Under the pieces are notes generated by a model. That model was not told where the DNA came from. It saw only the letters and a list, made by a program, of their open reading frames with translations, and did no database searches. DNA of 64,000 nucleotides from Camarhynchus parvulus (Eukaryota; Chordata; Aves; Passeriformes; Thraupidae): contig NC_044572.1 of NCBI RefSeq assembly GCF_901933205.1, positions 64,086,465 to 64,150,464 of the forward strand, written 5' to 3'. Numbering within the stretch: the stretch's first letter is position 1; each line of letters opens with the position of its first letter. Shown piece after piece: positions 43,538 to 56,150 of this stretch. A program made the translations under genes and the position numbers.

Positions 43538-46500
43538 CTTTTTTATAGGTAATCATGTGAGTGAAACTTGACTGTCCAAATATTTATGTAAAGAAAATAT
43601 CAGTAGTCAGATATGCATGACTGAGATATAAGAAAACCCAAATAAAGAGATGTTTTTCCAGAGTAATAGTTATGAAAGCCAGGTAGGTATGCAAAGCTTT
43701 AATGCTAAAGTAACATATCCATGCTTCTGCTATGGGAAAATATGATAGTAGGAAAATATGCTAAAGCATGGGCATCTCAAGTCTATGACATGGGGTGCTC
43801 TTTAATTTTCTGTTCATTATAAATTCCTTAAAGATACAGGGGAGTATTGCCATTTGTAACTCCAAAACAATGTCAAAGCCTCTTGATAAGTTTGGGTCAA
43901 ATATTTTTCCCAGTGCAGAAATGCTTCTCCCCTTACCCTTCAACTTTGCTCCATTTATGGCTCTGAAATCTCCCAAAAGCTTTGCTCTAAAGTATGTGGT
44001 TTGAGAAATGTCTAATACTTTGAAAATATTACATGAAAAAGATTAACCCGTACCCAAACAGAGCACATTTTAACATCCTTCTTTATGGCTTCAGCCATAG
44101 CAGCTGTGTGTGGGACAGCTGCTACAGAACATGGCTTGTCCAAGCTCCCACCAGGAGTCTCTGAAGAAAGCAGTGAGCCAAGCTGCCCATCCCAAACCAA
44201 CAACTTATATGGAGAACAGACATCTAAAGCGTGAGACTTCGGTAATGAAAAGTCCTTGCAGAGGACTTACACTTGAAAGTGAAAAGCAAGAAGGAGCAGT
44301 TATATGATTATCCTGATTATAACCTTTTTTCTCCATTTATTCTTTGAGAAAGGCAAGGTTCTGCAGTGCTGGTTCTCCTGGCTCTGAATTTCATGCAGAT
44401 TTCTCCATACAAGATTCAGAGCAGTTTTAATGTGCAAATGCACATTAGCTTCCAGAAGCTTAGATGAAGATATTACAAAGTCCAATTATGGTATTGTTGC
44501 TAGGTTTTCAGTCCCCAGATTATAACACTTTTATCTGAGAATATGCTTAAATGGATTATGCTCAGTATACGAATTTATGATTATTTGTTTTTCAGGTCTG
44601 TTCAATACCAATTCTGCACTGCCATGAGCTACACATCAAAGAAGAACAATTGGACTACAGTGTTCTTTGCAGTATCTGCATTATTCTGACTATATATCAA
44701 AATAAATGAACAATGGGCATAGTTGCAACACAAACATGAGACTTTCCAGTAATATTTAATCAGGTATGAAAACTTAATGGTAGCATTTTTGTACATACCT
44801 AGTTGAAATGTTGCATGTATTTCATTGATATGGACTTAGATGTGAACTGCACCAGAGTTCAAGGAATATTTGTACCCAAGCATATGACCTAGGCACATTT
44901 GCAGCTAACAACATTATTAAAAATTAATCTTTATAAATACATAATCATATTTGTGGCAGGGCAACTTAAGTGGTTTCTGATCTTCTGCTGTTCTTCATAA
45001 AATGCTGCAATATATTTTGTCCTTTTCTCAAATAACCTTATTGCTGGTGCTGTGGATAACTATTGACTAGGATTAAAATAATACAGTTAACAGGCAAGAG
45101 TTATGAAGCGTGTGCATACACAGATAGGTAGAGAGAAAGACATGGAGAGAAACATGTTTTGTATGTGAGAAGTGTTGCACTTTTTTGCTTTTAAAGAATG
45201 GTGGTTTTTGTCTTTGCAGTGCCAGTCTATTTTGTTACTAAGTGGTTATTTGCCTGTCCTGATGCAAGCACTCTATGTATCGCCCAAGCTGAAGAAGCAC
45301 AGGTTCTATTGAGTATTTTTCAAATTTAAGTAAAAATTTGCAATTATTTTGCCAAATCCTTTAATTAGCAGATGGTATTACAGCCTTTGTCAGTCAGATA
45401 CTGCTCTCAGTACACCAGAGCAATCCCTTTATTCCCAAGCGGGTCACGGAGATGTAATCAATGACAGTATTTCCTCTTTACTCTCCTTTAATTAAGTAGA
45501 ACAGAGTGGGGAAACCACATGACAACTATACAACCACCGTTAAAATGTTTGAAACCCTGAAACTGTTTTGCTAGCATTGTGATAAAATCAACTCAGAAAG
45601 AGCATTATGGATTTTTTGATGGAGCATCCAATTTGCCTATTCTCATCTCACATACATTTGCCTGAGGTTTGGGTACACCTGGAACGTGGCTTTGAAGAGA
45701 ACTGTCATATGTAAAGCTTTCCAAGAATCCCAAAAGCACTTCATTAACACCAAAGTGATCTAATTAACTATATTTACATTATATACCTCTAAAAACTGAT
45801 GCCACAAAACCACACCGATGGTATATTTTTAAAGACCTGCTATTCTCAAACAGGAAGGCAGTCCAAATATTAATACTGCCAAAGGGTTGTTAGCCCCTTA
45901 AATCCTACTGTTGCGCTCACTGAGGCAAAAGCACACTATTATTTTACTCCCCTTTCTTGGAATCACCAGGAACAACCGGTCCAGATAGCCATACCTTCAC
46001 TACAAACAGAATTTCTTCAAACTGGCCCATGGCTGTAAGCAGCCCACAGCAGCCAGCAGAAGTGGGATAGGCAAACACACACATCCGAGGAGCACTAGAA
46101 GAGTTTTATCAGGATGTACCTTTCCCAGGAATTCACTGTTTAAGAGTTGCTTTACTGTGCCTGTAAAATAGATTGGTGCCTGACTGTTTTTTTATATTGA
46201 CTCTTCTCAAAGAATTTACTCCATTTCCACCATGCTGCTCCACATTTTGTAGCCTCCTTGAGCTTAATGCACTCTGTGCAAGGCTGACAAGCTACTCTGT
46301 CAGATCCAGTTTGTGCAGATTCACCTGGCTGAATGTTCCCACCAAGGTCTGAACTCGTTCACAACCCAATTCATTTGCATTGCCCTGGCACTTCACTCAG
46401 CAATGCACAAGAATGCCCAAGAGTGTCCCGAGCCTCTCTGAACACTGTGGTGTGAAGCAACATGCAGGCACACAAAACGCTGGGAATTGGGGTGAAAATT

Positions 46501-47406
46501 TCCACTTCTCCTACGCTTCCTGGCCACTAAGCTTTTCACTTGCAACTAAATCCAGTAGGAATTGTTCATCTGAAACTCTTGATGGGCTTTGACAATCCTA
46601 GAGAGGAGGAAAGACCATATGCCTGTGTGTGTTAATGTACTTCTGAAAGAAACATAGTATCCCTCCTGAATCTCTCACACTGAAATAAGTGGAGATGGAA
46701 AAATTAGGCACCTTCTTATACAGGCCCAGACACCACACAGTCACTTTGCATCTTACTGGTATTATCACAACTATATCACTAAGAGCCCTGCAAATCTAGT
46801 AAAATATTATACTTTTAGAGACTTCTCAGTGTCTGTGTTTTTGAGAAGTATTAATCACATAAGAAAAAAGAGCCTAAATTACTCATGTCTCATTTCAAAG
46901 CTAGAAAAAGCTGAAAACAGAAACCTACTATTTTAATGTGTTCCACTGCTTTTCCTTCTGCTCAGGGTCATCCAATCCATAAATTCAATTCAAAAGTAGC
47001 ATAAAATATGCATATGTTTACATAAAGGCTAAAAATGTTATACAAATGGCAAGAATGGGAATGGCTTTTAAATTACATAGCAAAAATAACAAATTAAAAT
47101 AAAACATGAATAGTAAGAACTAGAATATACACCACTTTATGCCTCTCCAACTCGTTCCAGCTTACTGACTTATGCAATATCTTTTATTTATATATCACTA
47201 TATATCTATATATATTGCACTTGAATAAGCTGCTCTGGAAGGTTCAGTTCCTAAGTTGAGTCATTACATGTTTCTTAATACACTTAATCTCACAGAATAG
47301 CTGCTCACATCGATCCACACATAGCACATTCTGTGAAAACATAATATATGAGCTACATCTCTTCAGTATCTGGATTTTGACTAAGTTTTTAAGACTAGCT
47401 TACTAG

Positions 47407-47434
47407 CTTACTTTCCTTTACTAAGGAAAGTAAG
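47407..47434. repeat. Perfect 12-bp hairpin, 4-nt loop
   Basis: CTTACTTTCCTT (47407-47418) and AAGGAAAGTAAG (47423-47434) are exact reverse complements around the loop TACT. It is preceded by a short direct repeat, ACTAGCTTACTAGCTTAC. Confidence 0.9.
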
Positions 47435-50400
47435 AATGAATGCATGCAAGCATGTGTAAATGTGCACTAATCACAGCTACTCATGCTTGTTTGTCTTCCT
47501 GCCATCTAGATTCAGCCTCTACTTTGTTCCTCAGCTATCATATTGTCTGCCTCATACCTTTTATCTTCAAGCACTGAGCAGAAGTTCACTCCAAATTAGG
47601 AATCAGCTTAATAATTAAAAGACCTGTACCTACACAGAATAAAATGGACTGGTAGAACAATGCACTTTAGGGCAAAATTTATGCTTTTCTTTACAATGCC
47701 AGTGTTACCTAACCTGATAGATATAATAGGAAATACCTAAATGTAACTGAAAGCAAAATTTGACCTGAAATATTTGAAACAGAGGTGTAAAGCAAAGTAC
47801 AACTTTATCTTATGTAAGCAAAAGTAAATTGTTATTTGCTGCTTTGTGTTATCCAAGTGACATTGTGGTAACTATTAAAAAAATTGGGAAAGATCACAGT
47901 CCAAATATAAAATGAAGTGAAATCTTAGCCTAGCACTGATCTGTGGCTAGCATGACTTTAAGGCAATCTGTGCTTTGTTTATCCTCTCCTTGCCTGCCCA
48001 CTGGGCTGCAGGACAGAAGACAAGCTGAGAAAATACTGTGAGCCAAGGAGCTGGCCTAGATGGCTGCCTGAGATACCTAAAGGCGAGCTTAGCTTTGGCT
48101 GAGGTCCTGCTGGTTGTCTCTTGCAGTTTCTCTGTGGGAGTTATTGTTTGGGCAGAGCCAGGGCTTCCACAGGCATTTCACTTGATGGAAAAGGGCTGAA
48201 ATGGGAGTGGTGAGTCACAGCACGCCTCCTGGGCATGCTCTGCTCCTACCATGGGTAAGGTCTGCTGTCAGTTCCTCCCAAATATCCTGTGAACATGACA
48301 CTGCCAACATCTGTTTGGGACCCTTCTCACAGACAGAACTGGAGCCACAACTTAGATCGTATTGAGGAAGATGCTATCTCATGATATGCAGCATGGAAAA
48401 ATGAAACAAAATTCTCCAGAGGTACACTCTGAGCAATCTCAAAGCAGACAGTATTAAAAGGATAAAAAACAGCTCAGGTTTTAGAAAAATGCAGTGGCCC
48501 ACTGGCTGCAGAGGATTTCTTGTGGCACAAAAATGATTGCAGGCAGTTGGCAAGAAGAGACAGGTCACTGTGCTCATGTTTGCTCAGGGCTGATTCCAAT
48601 TTTTTAAAATCTTATCAATTTCCTAGCCTAATGCTGAGTGAAATTTAATTAAAGTGGTGTTTGAATTTAAGTATTTCACCATAATATCAGCTACCCACTC
48701 AGTACAACACTGCTCTCGTCACAGACACACTGATTGCAGTTTACACAGCACTTGCTGCTTCTCCACAGAGGGCTGATTGGTCCCATGATGATCATGCTCC
48801 TCCTGATTTCCAGCTGGTACATTTCATTAAGAGACAGCTAAAACTGCCTCAGTAGTTTCCTCATATTACTTTTCCACATAAGCAGTTGGTTTGACTACCA
48901 AGGGGATGCCAAGGAGTCAGGACAGGATGAGAGGGTGGCTTTTAGAGAGTCTCTTCTTACACAGAGGTAGTCCCACTTCAAAAGGCTTTGGGAAACTTTC
49001 TCATGAGCAACTGAAAATGCCTAAAGATCTCCTGGAGACTAATGGGACCAATACATTTATATTATTCAAGCAAAATGAAACAGGAAAAATTAAGTAAACA
49101 ATGAGCCAGAAATCAGCATTTTGTAAACAATCTCCTATTTGTTATTCATCAACATAATTTTGTCCCACAGTTATCTCCTCTAATAAATGTGTGTGCATTT
49201 TTGTGCTATTCTTTCCTTGAGAGCATTACTTAAAATAGTGTTCTCACTATTTGGAGTGCCTTAGGTGCACAGCAAAAAGCCTCCTGCAGAAAGCCTTCAC
49301 TACATTTTTACAGAGGGTCAGGCCTGTTGTCACTGAAGGTGATGAGATTTTACAACCAAGTTTAACAGACAAAAGGATGGCCTATATCATCTGCTGCAGG
49401 CAGGCAATGTAGTGAGCTCGAACAAGTGTATAGATTCCGGGAGAAAAAAGTAGGACATAAGCATATATACATAAAGGTTTTACAGAAATAGCAGGTGTTA
49501 GATGAATAGGGAGACTCTGGCCTACCAGCTGCAAACTAACTATGATATGGATCTAGGGCTCCTGAATATTAGCCCTCTTTTTATCCAGCTTCTCTGCAGC
49601 ACAAGAGGCATCATTAGACCAGCAGCACAAGTACTTTGGTTAGCCTATACCTTGCCACATATGCTTGAAAAAGCTATTGCTTTGCTCACCTTAACCTACA
49701 GGGAGTTTCAGACCAAGGACACACACCAATTTATTCACAATATGCATACTGGTACCATGTTTGCTCTGACAGTGGCTAAGAGAGAGCTCTGCTCTTCTGG
49801 AGATACTGCTGGGTTTATTAGATAATGCAATCCTCAAAGCCCCTCTTCTGTTTCTCTCATTTATCTGTGCAGTGAACTATGATTTGGCCTACTTTCAATT
49901 AGCACAGAAGGGGAGCGTCTCAGCTCTCTTCCCCTGTGGCTTTTCTATCCTGTGTATTTGCAATGCTCACTTTTATAGCCTTTCCTTCTAGGGATGCAGG
50001 AAAGAAAACAGACCAATATAACTCATTTTGCAGTGTGGGACAACAAGGTTATTCCAATATACACGGTATTTCCTGGATGAAACAATGTTGCCAAGACAAC
50101 AGATATAACAGGTAAAAGCCACTCTTCCTCAGGGCACATAATTCCACAGATAAATTCTGAAGATCCTGGTCAAACACAAGTTCTTTCTCTCAGTGGTCAT
50201 TTTGCTGATAAGGACAATAGGAGAAAGATGACTTCTCATGACTATGCTGAAGAGCTCACAGCCAGCTCAATTCAATAAATGAACCAGTGCCAGAAGACAA
50301 CTAAATTGTAAAACAGTTATGTCTTCAGTAGCAACAGGGGCTCCAGGCCTCTGGAAACCAGTGCTCAGGTGTCAGCACATGGGCTTGCCAGTGGGCTGCC

Positions 50401-53400
50401 CTTAACAGTTCCTGGCTGATGGGAGGCAGTGGCCAGGGGCTAGCTCATGGCCTTCTACAAGAGCAGCTCAGGTAATGCTTTCTCAACAGATCAAAGAATA
50501 CTACAAATAATGCCCTGACCAAAATGTGAATTGGCATTAATTTTGTTAATTCAGTTGCCCCAGTTCAAGCCTCAGCTGCCTGCATTCAGAAGGTGTAACA
50601 GTATGAATGACACAGCTGAGACTTGGCTTGATCTAAGTGAAGTCACTCAAATGAGGGCAGCTGAGTTAAGCCAGTCTCACAATCCTTGCAGTGAAATCAG
50701 AAAATGGACTAATCTGCTAGACTAACAAATGGGGGGATTTTGATTGGTTTTGTCAGCTTCTTGCAGTGCATTTTAGCCTGCAGGAATGTTGTCTGCACAT
50801 TAATGCCAGAAATACCACAGCACCACTGGCCTCTCGTTTCAGCACAATGCCTTTGCAGATTCAGATGCAAAAAACCAACATCAATATTTAGAGGTAGCCA
50901 TTCCAAACTGGAAGTTTTCTGGGGCGTAAACATCACATCTAAATAAAAGATAGTGCATGGACTCAGTTACTAGCAGGGACGAGTACATGTGCCAGGGCTC
51001 CTGCATCGCTGCTGCCAGCATGAGAGTTCTGTGTTACGGAGATCAACAATGGATGCCTAGCTGACTGTGTGGTCAGTTTAGGTCCATCATTTATTAAAAG
51101 CAGCTGTTGCTGATTTCATTATTTTAATTTGTAAACCAATACACATGGATTTTCTGTAATAATCTTCCCACGACAGTTCTGCATTTGTCTGCCTGCAGAG
51201 TAACCTCCTGATCTCTCCCAGGGGTCTGATCAAAACCCTGCAAATACCTTAACACCCTGGCTCTTTCCAAAGTAAATAGAAGTATGAAGGCACACAAGGA
51301 TTCTCCACTTATCATAAAATCCAAAATAATTTCTATAAACAATTTCGCAGAAGCTTCTTATTCTGATGCTTATCTTCCTTACAGAATCTTCCTTACATTT
51401 GATGAAAGATATTGCAGATATTTTGAAGTTAACACTGAGGTTGTAAAAGGATGCCATATGTGCTGCCACTCTTCTAAACTCATTGGCCAGCCTAAAACAA
51501 GAGGAGCCAAAGCATCCTTTTCTATAGCACCCAGCCAATGCTTTGTTTTCTCCCATCCCTTCCTGCATATCTTTAGCAGCAGCAGTGGCTTCCTTGTGTT
51601 TATATGCCTTCATTGGTAATTCCACTACCTCTTTCCAATTTTGGCAAACTTTGGTCAGGACAAAAGATCATAAATTTCTAGTGTTTCTAAAGTTCTGAAA
51701 GACTGGTTAGGGAAACTTGACCCAAATTTTCATTCCTAGGCTTGTGATCAGATGGCAAAAGATTCAGGAAGGAGCAACCCATACAAAATTGTATTTCAAA
51801 AGTTCTGTTTCTCATGGAATTACTGAGTTGGATTTTTTCCACAACTATAAACTAGAATCCTTCAGATTGGGGATTGGGATGGTGTTCAGGAAGCTACTAG
51901 CTGGTGACAAAAAACACTACCACTCAGGTACACAAACTGTAGCTCAAATGTCATCTAATATTTCACTCACAGTCAACTACATAATTTTTTTAAACTGATG
52001 TTTTATCTATCTGTAGCATATTTTATTATTAGATGGGAAACTGGGAGGAATGCTACTATGACTACTTAATACAGACTTGATCCTATGCCCACAAAAACCA
52101 GAGAGAATCAAATGATCATTTTTATGGGGCTTTTGATCAGGTCCATAAAGCATACAGGCTATTAGATATACATGTACAGTTCTGAAGATGTAAGTGCCAG
52201 TACAGAAGAGTAAATGCAGTATTGATTCTTGATGATAGTGACAGAAATTCACGAGCTTCAAATGGTCTTGAGGCAGAACTTAACTATAAAAGGTTGCAAG
52301 GTTTCTAAATATATGTGCATACCCCGGAAACATTCTGCCTGCAGATATTGTTTATTACTGCAAAGATCTGAGCACCCACCAAGTCCCACAGTCTTCCTTT
52401 GGGAACAGAGCACCTCAGAAAGGTGACTGGGCAGCTGGCAGAAGCCATCCTGGCCAGTCCATACGGACAAAGTCTTTTGGTATTCAGCAACTGCCTGCCA
52501 GGCACCCTGCACTCAGTGAGGACAGCGGCAGAATTCATCAGCTTCAGCAGGAAGAAAATCAGACTCATCGCCAACCATTTTCAGCACAAATATATGTCAC
52601 TGCCTTCAGGTAGAAGCATATCTGGACCTTCTTTGGTCTTTCCTCAGAGTACTGCTTATCTGTGCACATTCAGCTGTCAGCCCCATGCTACTTTTTACTA
52701 AGGAATTTAATGAAGAGCACATGGAGACCAAGAGCTTCCTGCAAGACACAGGGAAGCGAGCAATTGATGTTTTCAGATTCAAGTGGTAGCTAGTGGCAGG
52801 CAAATTCCCTGTAACTTTTCTTTTAGAATAGACAAACAATGCTGTTGGGTAAATTTAAAAAGTGTGATTTACCACAGCAAAAGGATGATTTTTACTGCCT
52901 GTTTTGATAAAGAGAATTGTTTGGGATTGCCAGATTACCTTGAAGAGATGTAAATAGAACTCTGAGGATATAAAGGACCAATACTGTTAATTACCAAATT
53001 AAAACCTTTAAAAGAGGAATCTGTCCTTCAAAAATGCACATACACATATTCATCTGCAAAATAAGAGACTGAGACACTCCATTTTTCAACCTAGAAACAC
53101 ATACCTGCTACTCCAGTAGGAACAAAAGGAATAGTGAGTCATGTTCAACACCATGGATCTATTCTACCACTACTTTTATCTAAAAGTGTGGAATATCCTG
53201 TAGATAATAAGCAATTCAGATGCAGTTAACAACAGATAGTATTATGTCTTCAGCCTACACAAACAAATAGTAACAAAATTAAGTCTTATTTTTAACTACT
53301 TTATACAGGCATCATACTGTGGAACTGAAACATTCATCTGAAAGTGTATCAATAAAGCAATTTTTTAGTATTCAGAAAATCTGTATGTTTCTCCACATAG

Positions 53401-56119
53401 GGAATTTAATTCTAAAAGGAATGAGTACTTTTCCCCCCTGCTTTTGGTTTCCAAGATTTTCTTCTACATTTAGAAATCCTTTTTATTACCATAATTCCAA
53501 AGTCTCTCTGAATTACCTGACTTTGTGAGCTGCAGGTCTGAAGAAACCCTACATATGGAGAGACTGACCCAAAAAAAACCAGACCTGGTCAAATTGCAGT
53601 CAAGTCCTGCAATACTTAAAAGTCTAATATCTACAGGTGTTATTTGCAATAAGACTGGGATGGGTTAGAAGCAGAATTTGGAAGAGAACACAACAGCTTT
53701 CTCTCTTCATTGAATGTTCTAATCACTACCTTGGACTTCCTATGCCCAGTCCCTCAGGCAGTCCAAGTAGCCAGGTGCAGCTTTCACCAAACAGAGCCTC
53801 TAGGACCCATCCCTCAGGTTGTCTGATCTACTCTTTCCTGCATATTAGCTCCTGTGATTACTTACATGGGTGCTCAGGAAGAGCAATCTGAATTGGAGAT
53901 TCAAGGAGGCATCACCAATGCCACATTAAACACTTATATGGACACTTTAATTCAGAACTAAATTTGCCTTAATGAATTAAAATAAAATGAATGAGTTTAT
54001 GAACTGCATAAACATCCCCCCAAGGGTTTATGATGTTATAACTAATCTGTTTCATATTTATGGTTTAAATAATTCAAGTTACAATGTATAAACAAGCCCT
54101 AGAATAAAAAAGACTTAGACCAAGGTTTCTATGAAACTGTTCCTCATCAAGCTATCTTTGATTTCCAATTCATAATCTGTATTTTCCTATTAAAACCTCT
54201 GTATATAGGGCAATTCAGTTTCTCTTTCTAGCAACTATTTATTATTCCTCAACATACATCCCCAGCATCCCTGGAAAGAGCTCATGAAGTTAATGGTTTT
54301 GTCTGGGTGATTGCTATCCGTATTTCAGATCCCCGTGGACCTGGAATTCTCATCTCTGCTGTCAATACCCTATACATCTAACTGTATGTGCCTTTTTAAT
54401 GCAGTTCACAGACATGGAAGTAAAAGGCAACTACTGTGATTAAAAAGTCCCATCAGATTAGACCCACTGGGCTACATGCTCACATGACCAAACCAACCCA
54501 TTTCCCAATCACAACACGGGTCATGTGGCACAGCAGGACTTGCTGGAGGTACTGCCATGCTGGCCTCGGGGATGCCTGCTTCATTTCCCCCCTGTGGGAA
54601 ACACTGAGAGAGAGCAAAACAGTATTCTAGGAATAAAACTTCCTCAACAGCACTTCTCAGTGAAAGCACCATTGTGAAGACAAATTTCCTCATGGCTTCA
54701 TGTCACTGAAATGTTGTGATTTTTTCCTGTGCCTTTATAAAGGCAGTGAAAACCCAAAGAACAAAAGCCAGCGGTCCGAGAAATAGTAATATCCATGCTT
54801 CCACATGCAATCTAAACATAAAATGCAGCTTCAATACATTTTGTTGTTAAATGAAATAATTCTAAAATAACCTGTAAGGACACAGTCTGATGAAGACCCT
54901 CCATTCATGAGTCATAGCAATAGAAGCTGAGGATGTACAACAACTTTTTACACAAGAATGAGCTTATTCCAAACACATATTCTCTCTCCCCACAGTCAGA
55001 TATTCCATTATTGCTGATTTGTTGCTAAAACACTTAAAACATTTCCAATGGACATTGTTCTCTAATCCATATGCCATGAAGAAGCTTATGCTATGAACAG
55101 CATCCATTTTCAATCATCACAATTTGTACTTTTTCTAATGGATTAATTGTATTATATTATTTTAACATGAATGCACTTTTGTAGAATTATGTTGCAGCAT
55201 TACAGTTTGGGTGGCCTCATATAATCTTCACACAGCAGCTGGAAATGTAATTAGCATAAAAACCAAACAGCTTCATTAAACATCTCTTTCCTGCAAGACG
55301 GGACATATTTAGAGGCCTCATTTCACATGTTCCATTACAGCTGGCACGGGGGTAGAACAATCCCTAAATGCATTTTTCAGCCCAGCTAAGCAAAGCCCAC
55401 TTCTTAAACCCTGGAAATGTTCTGCAGCACATCTCAGGAAGACACAGTGATACTGCTCTGTAGTGGAATACATGCTCCCGGGGGAGTGATTGTTTCCTCC
55501 ATTTTTGAACTAGGAGCTTCCAGTTGGCAATTCAAGTATAAAAATAGACAACTGCTTTCACTGCCTTCCTTGTACAAATCAGATCTGCAACTTCCGAATG
55601 CATTTCCATTCTTTTAATCTCCTTAAAATGACAAATCTGAAAATGCTGACAATTTAAAATATCAGCAATAGAGGCAAACATCGACCATCATTTTCCCTTG
55701 CTATTAAGTTTCTTCTGCCACCCTAGCTTTGGGCTGTTTATCTAATTGTGAGGCTGAAAATGACCACTGGCTTTAAAAATCTCTGTGAATCTTTGGTTCC
55801 ACAGCAGTAAGCAGATACACAAGATAGTTTTACTCCCTCTATAGAATGGCAAAAGATGAAATTTTTAAAAACTTGTCTACAGTTTTGCATGAATTCTGGT
55901 ACATTTTCCTGCCAATTTCTCAAAAGACATTAAGAAAATGTCACTGCATACAAAAAGAAGTTAAATGCAATCCTAGAATTTTTTTTTTCACTTTCAAAAT
56001 TCAGAATACATCAAGTGTGCAGTTTTGGATCAATGCAAAACATAGAACTGTGTATGGATTTTAATTTCTACTCAGTCTTTGAACGCAAGCAGTGTAATAC
56101 TTCAACAGACCTAAGATAC

Positions 56120-56150
56120 AAATGGTTTCCTGTCTACTAGGAAACCATTT
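56120..56150. repeat. Perfect 12-bp hairpin, 7-nt loop
   Basis: AAATGGTTTCCT (56120-56131) and AGGAAACCATTT (56139-56150) are exact reverse complements around GTCTACT. No RNA family is recognised. Confidence 0.9.

Noticed and set aside
51230..51625. Overlapping 131- and 111-codon ORFs on opposite strands
   Set aside because: I considered a processed pseudogene, but neither peptide resembles a known protein and there is no poly(A) tail or target-site duplication.
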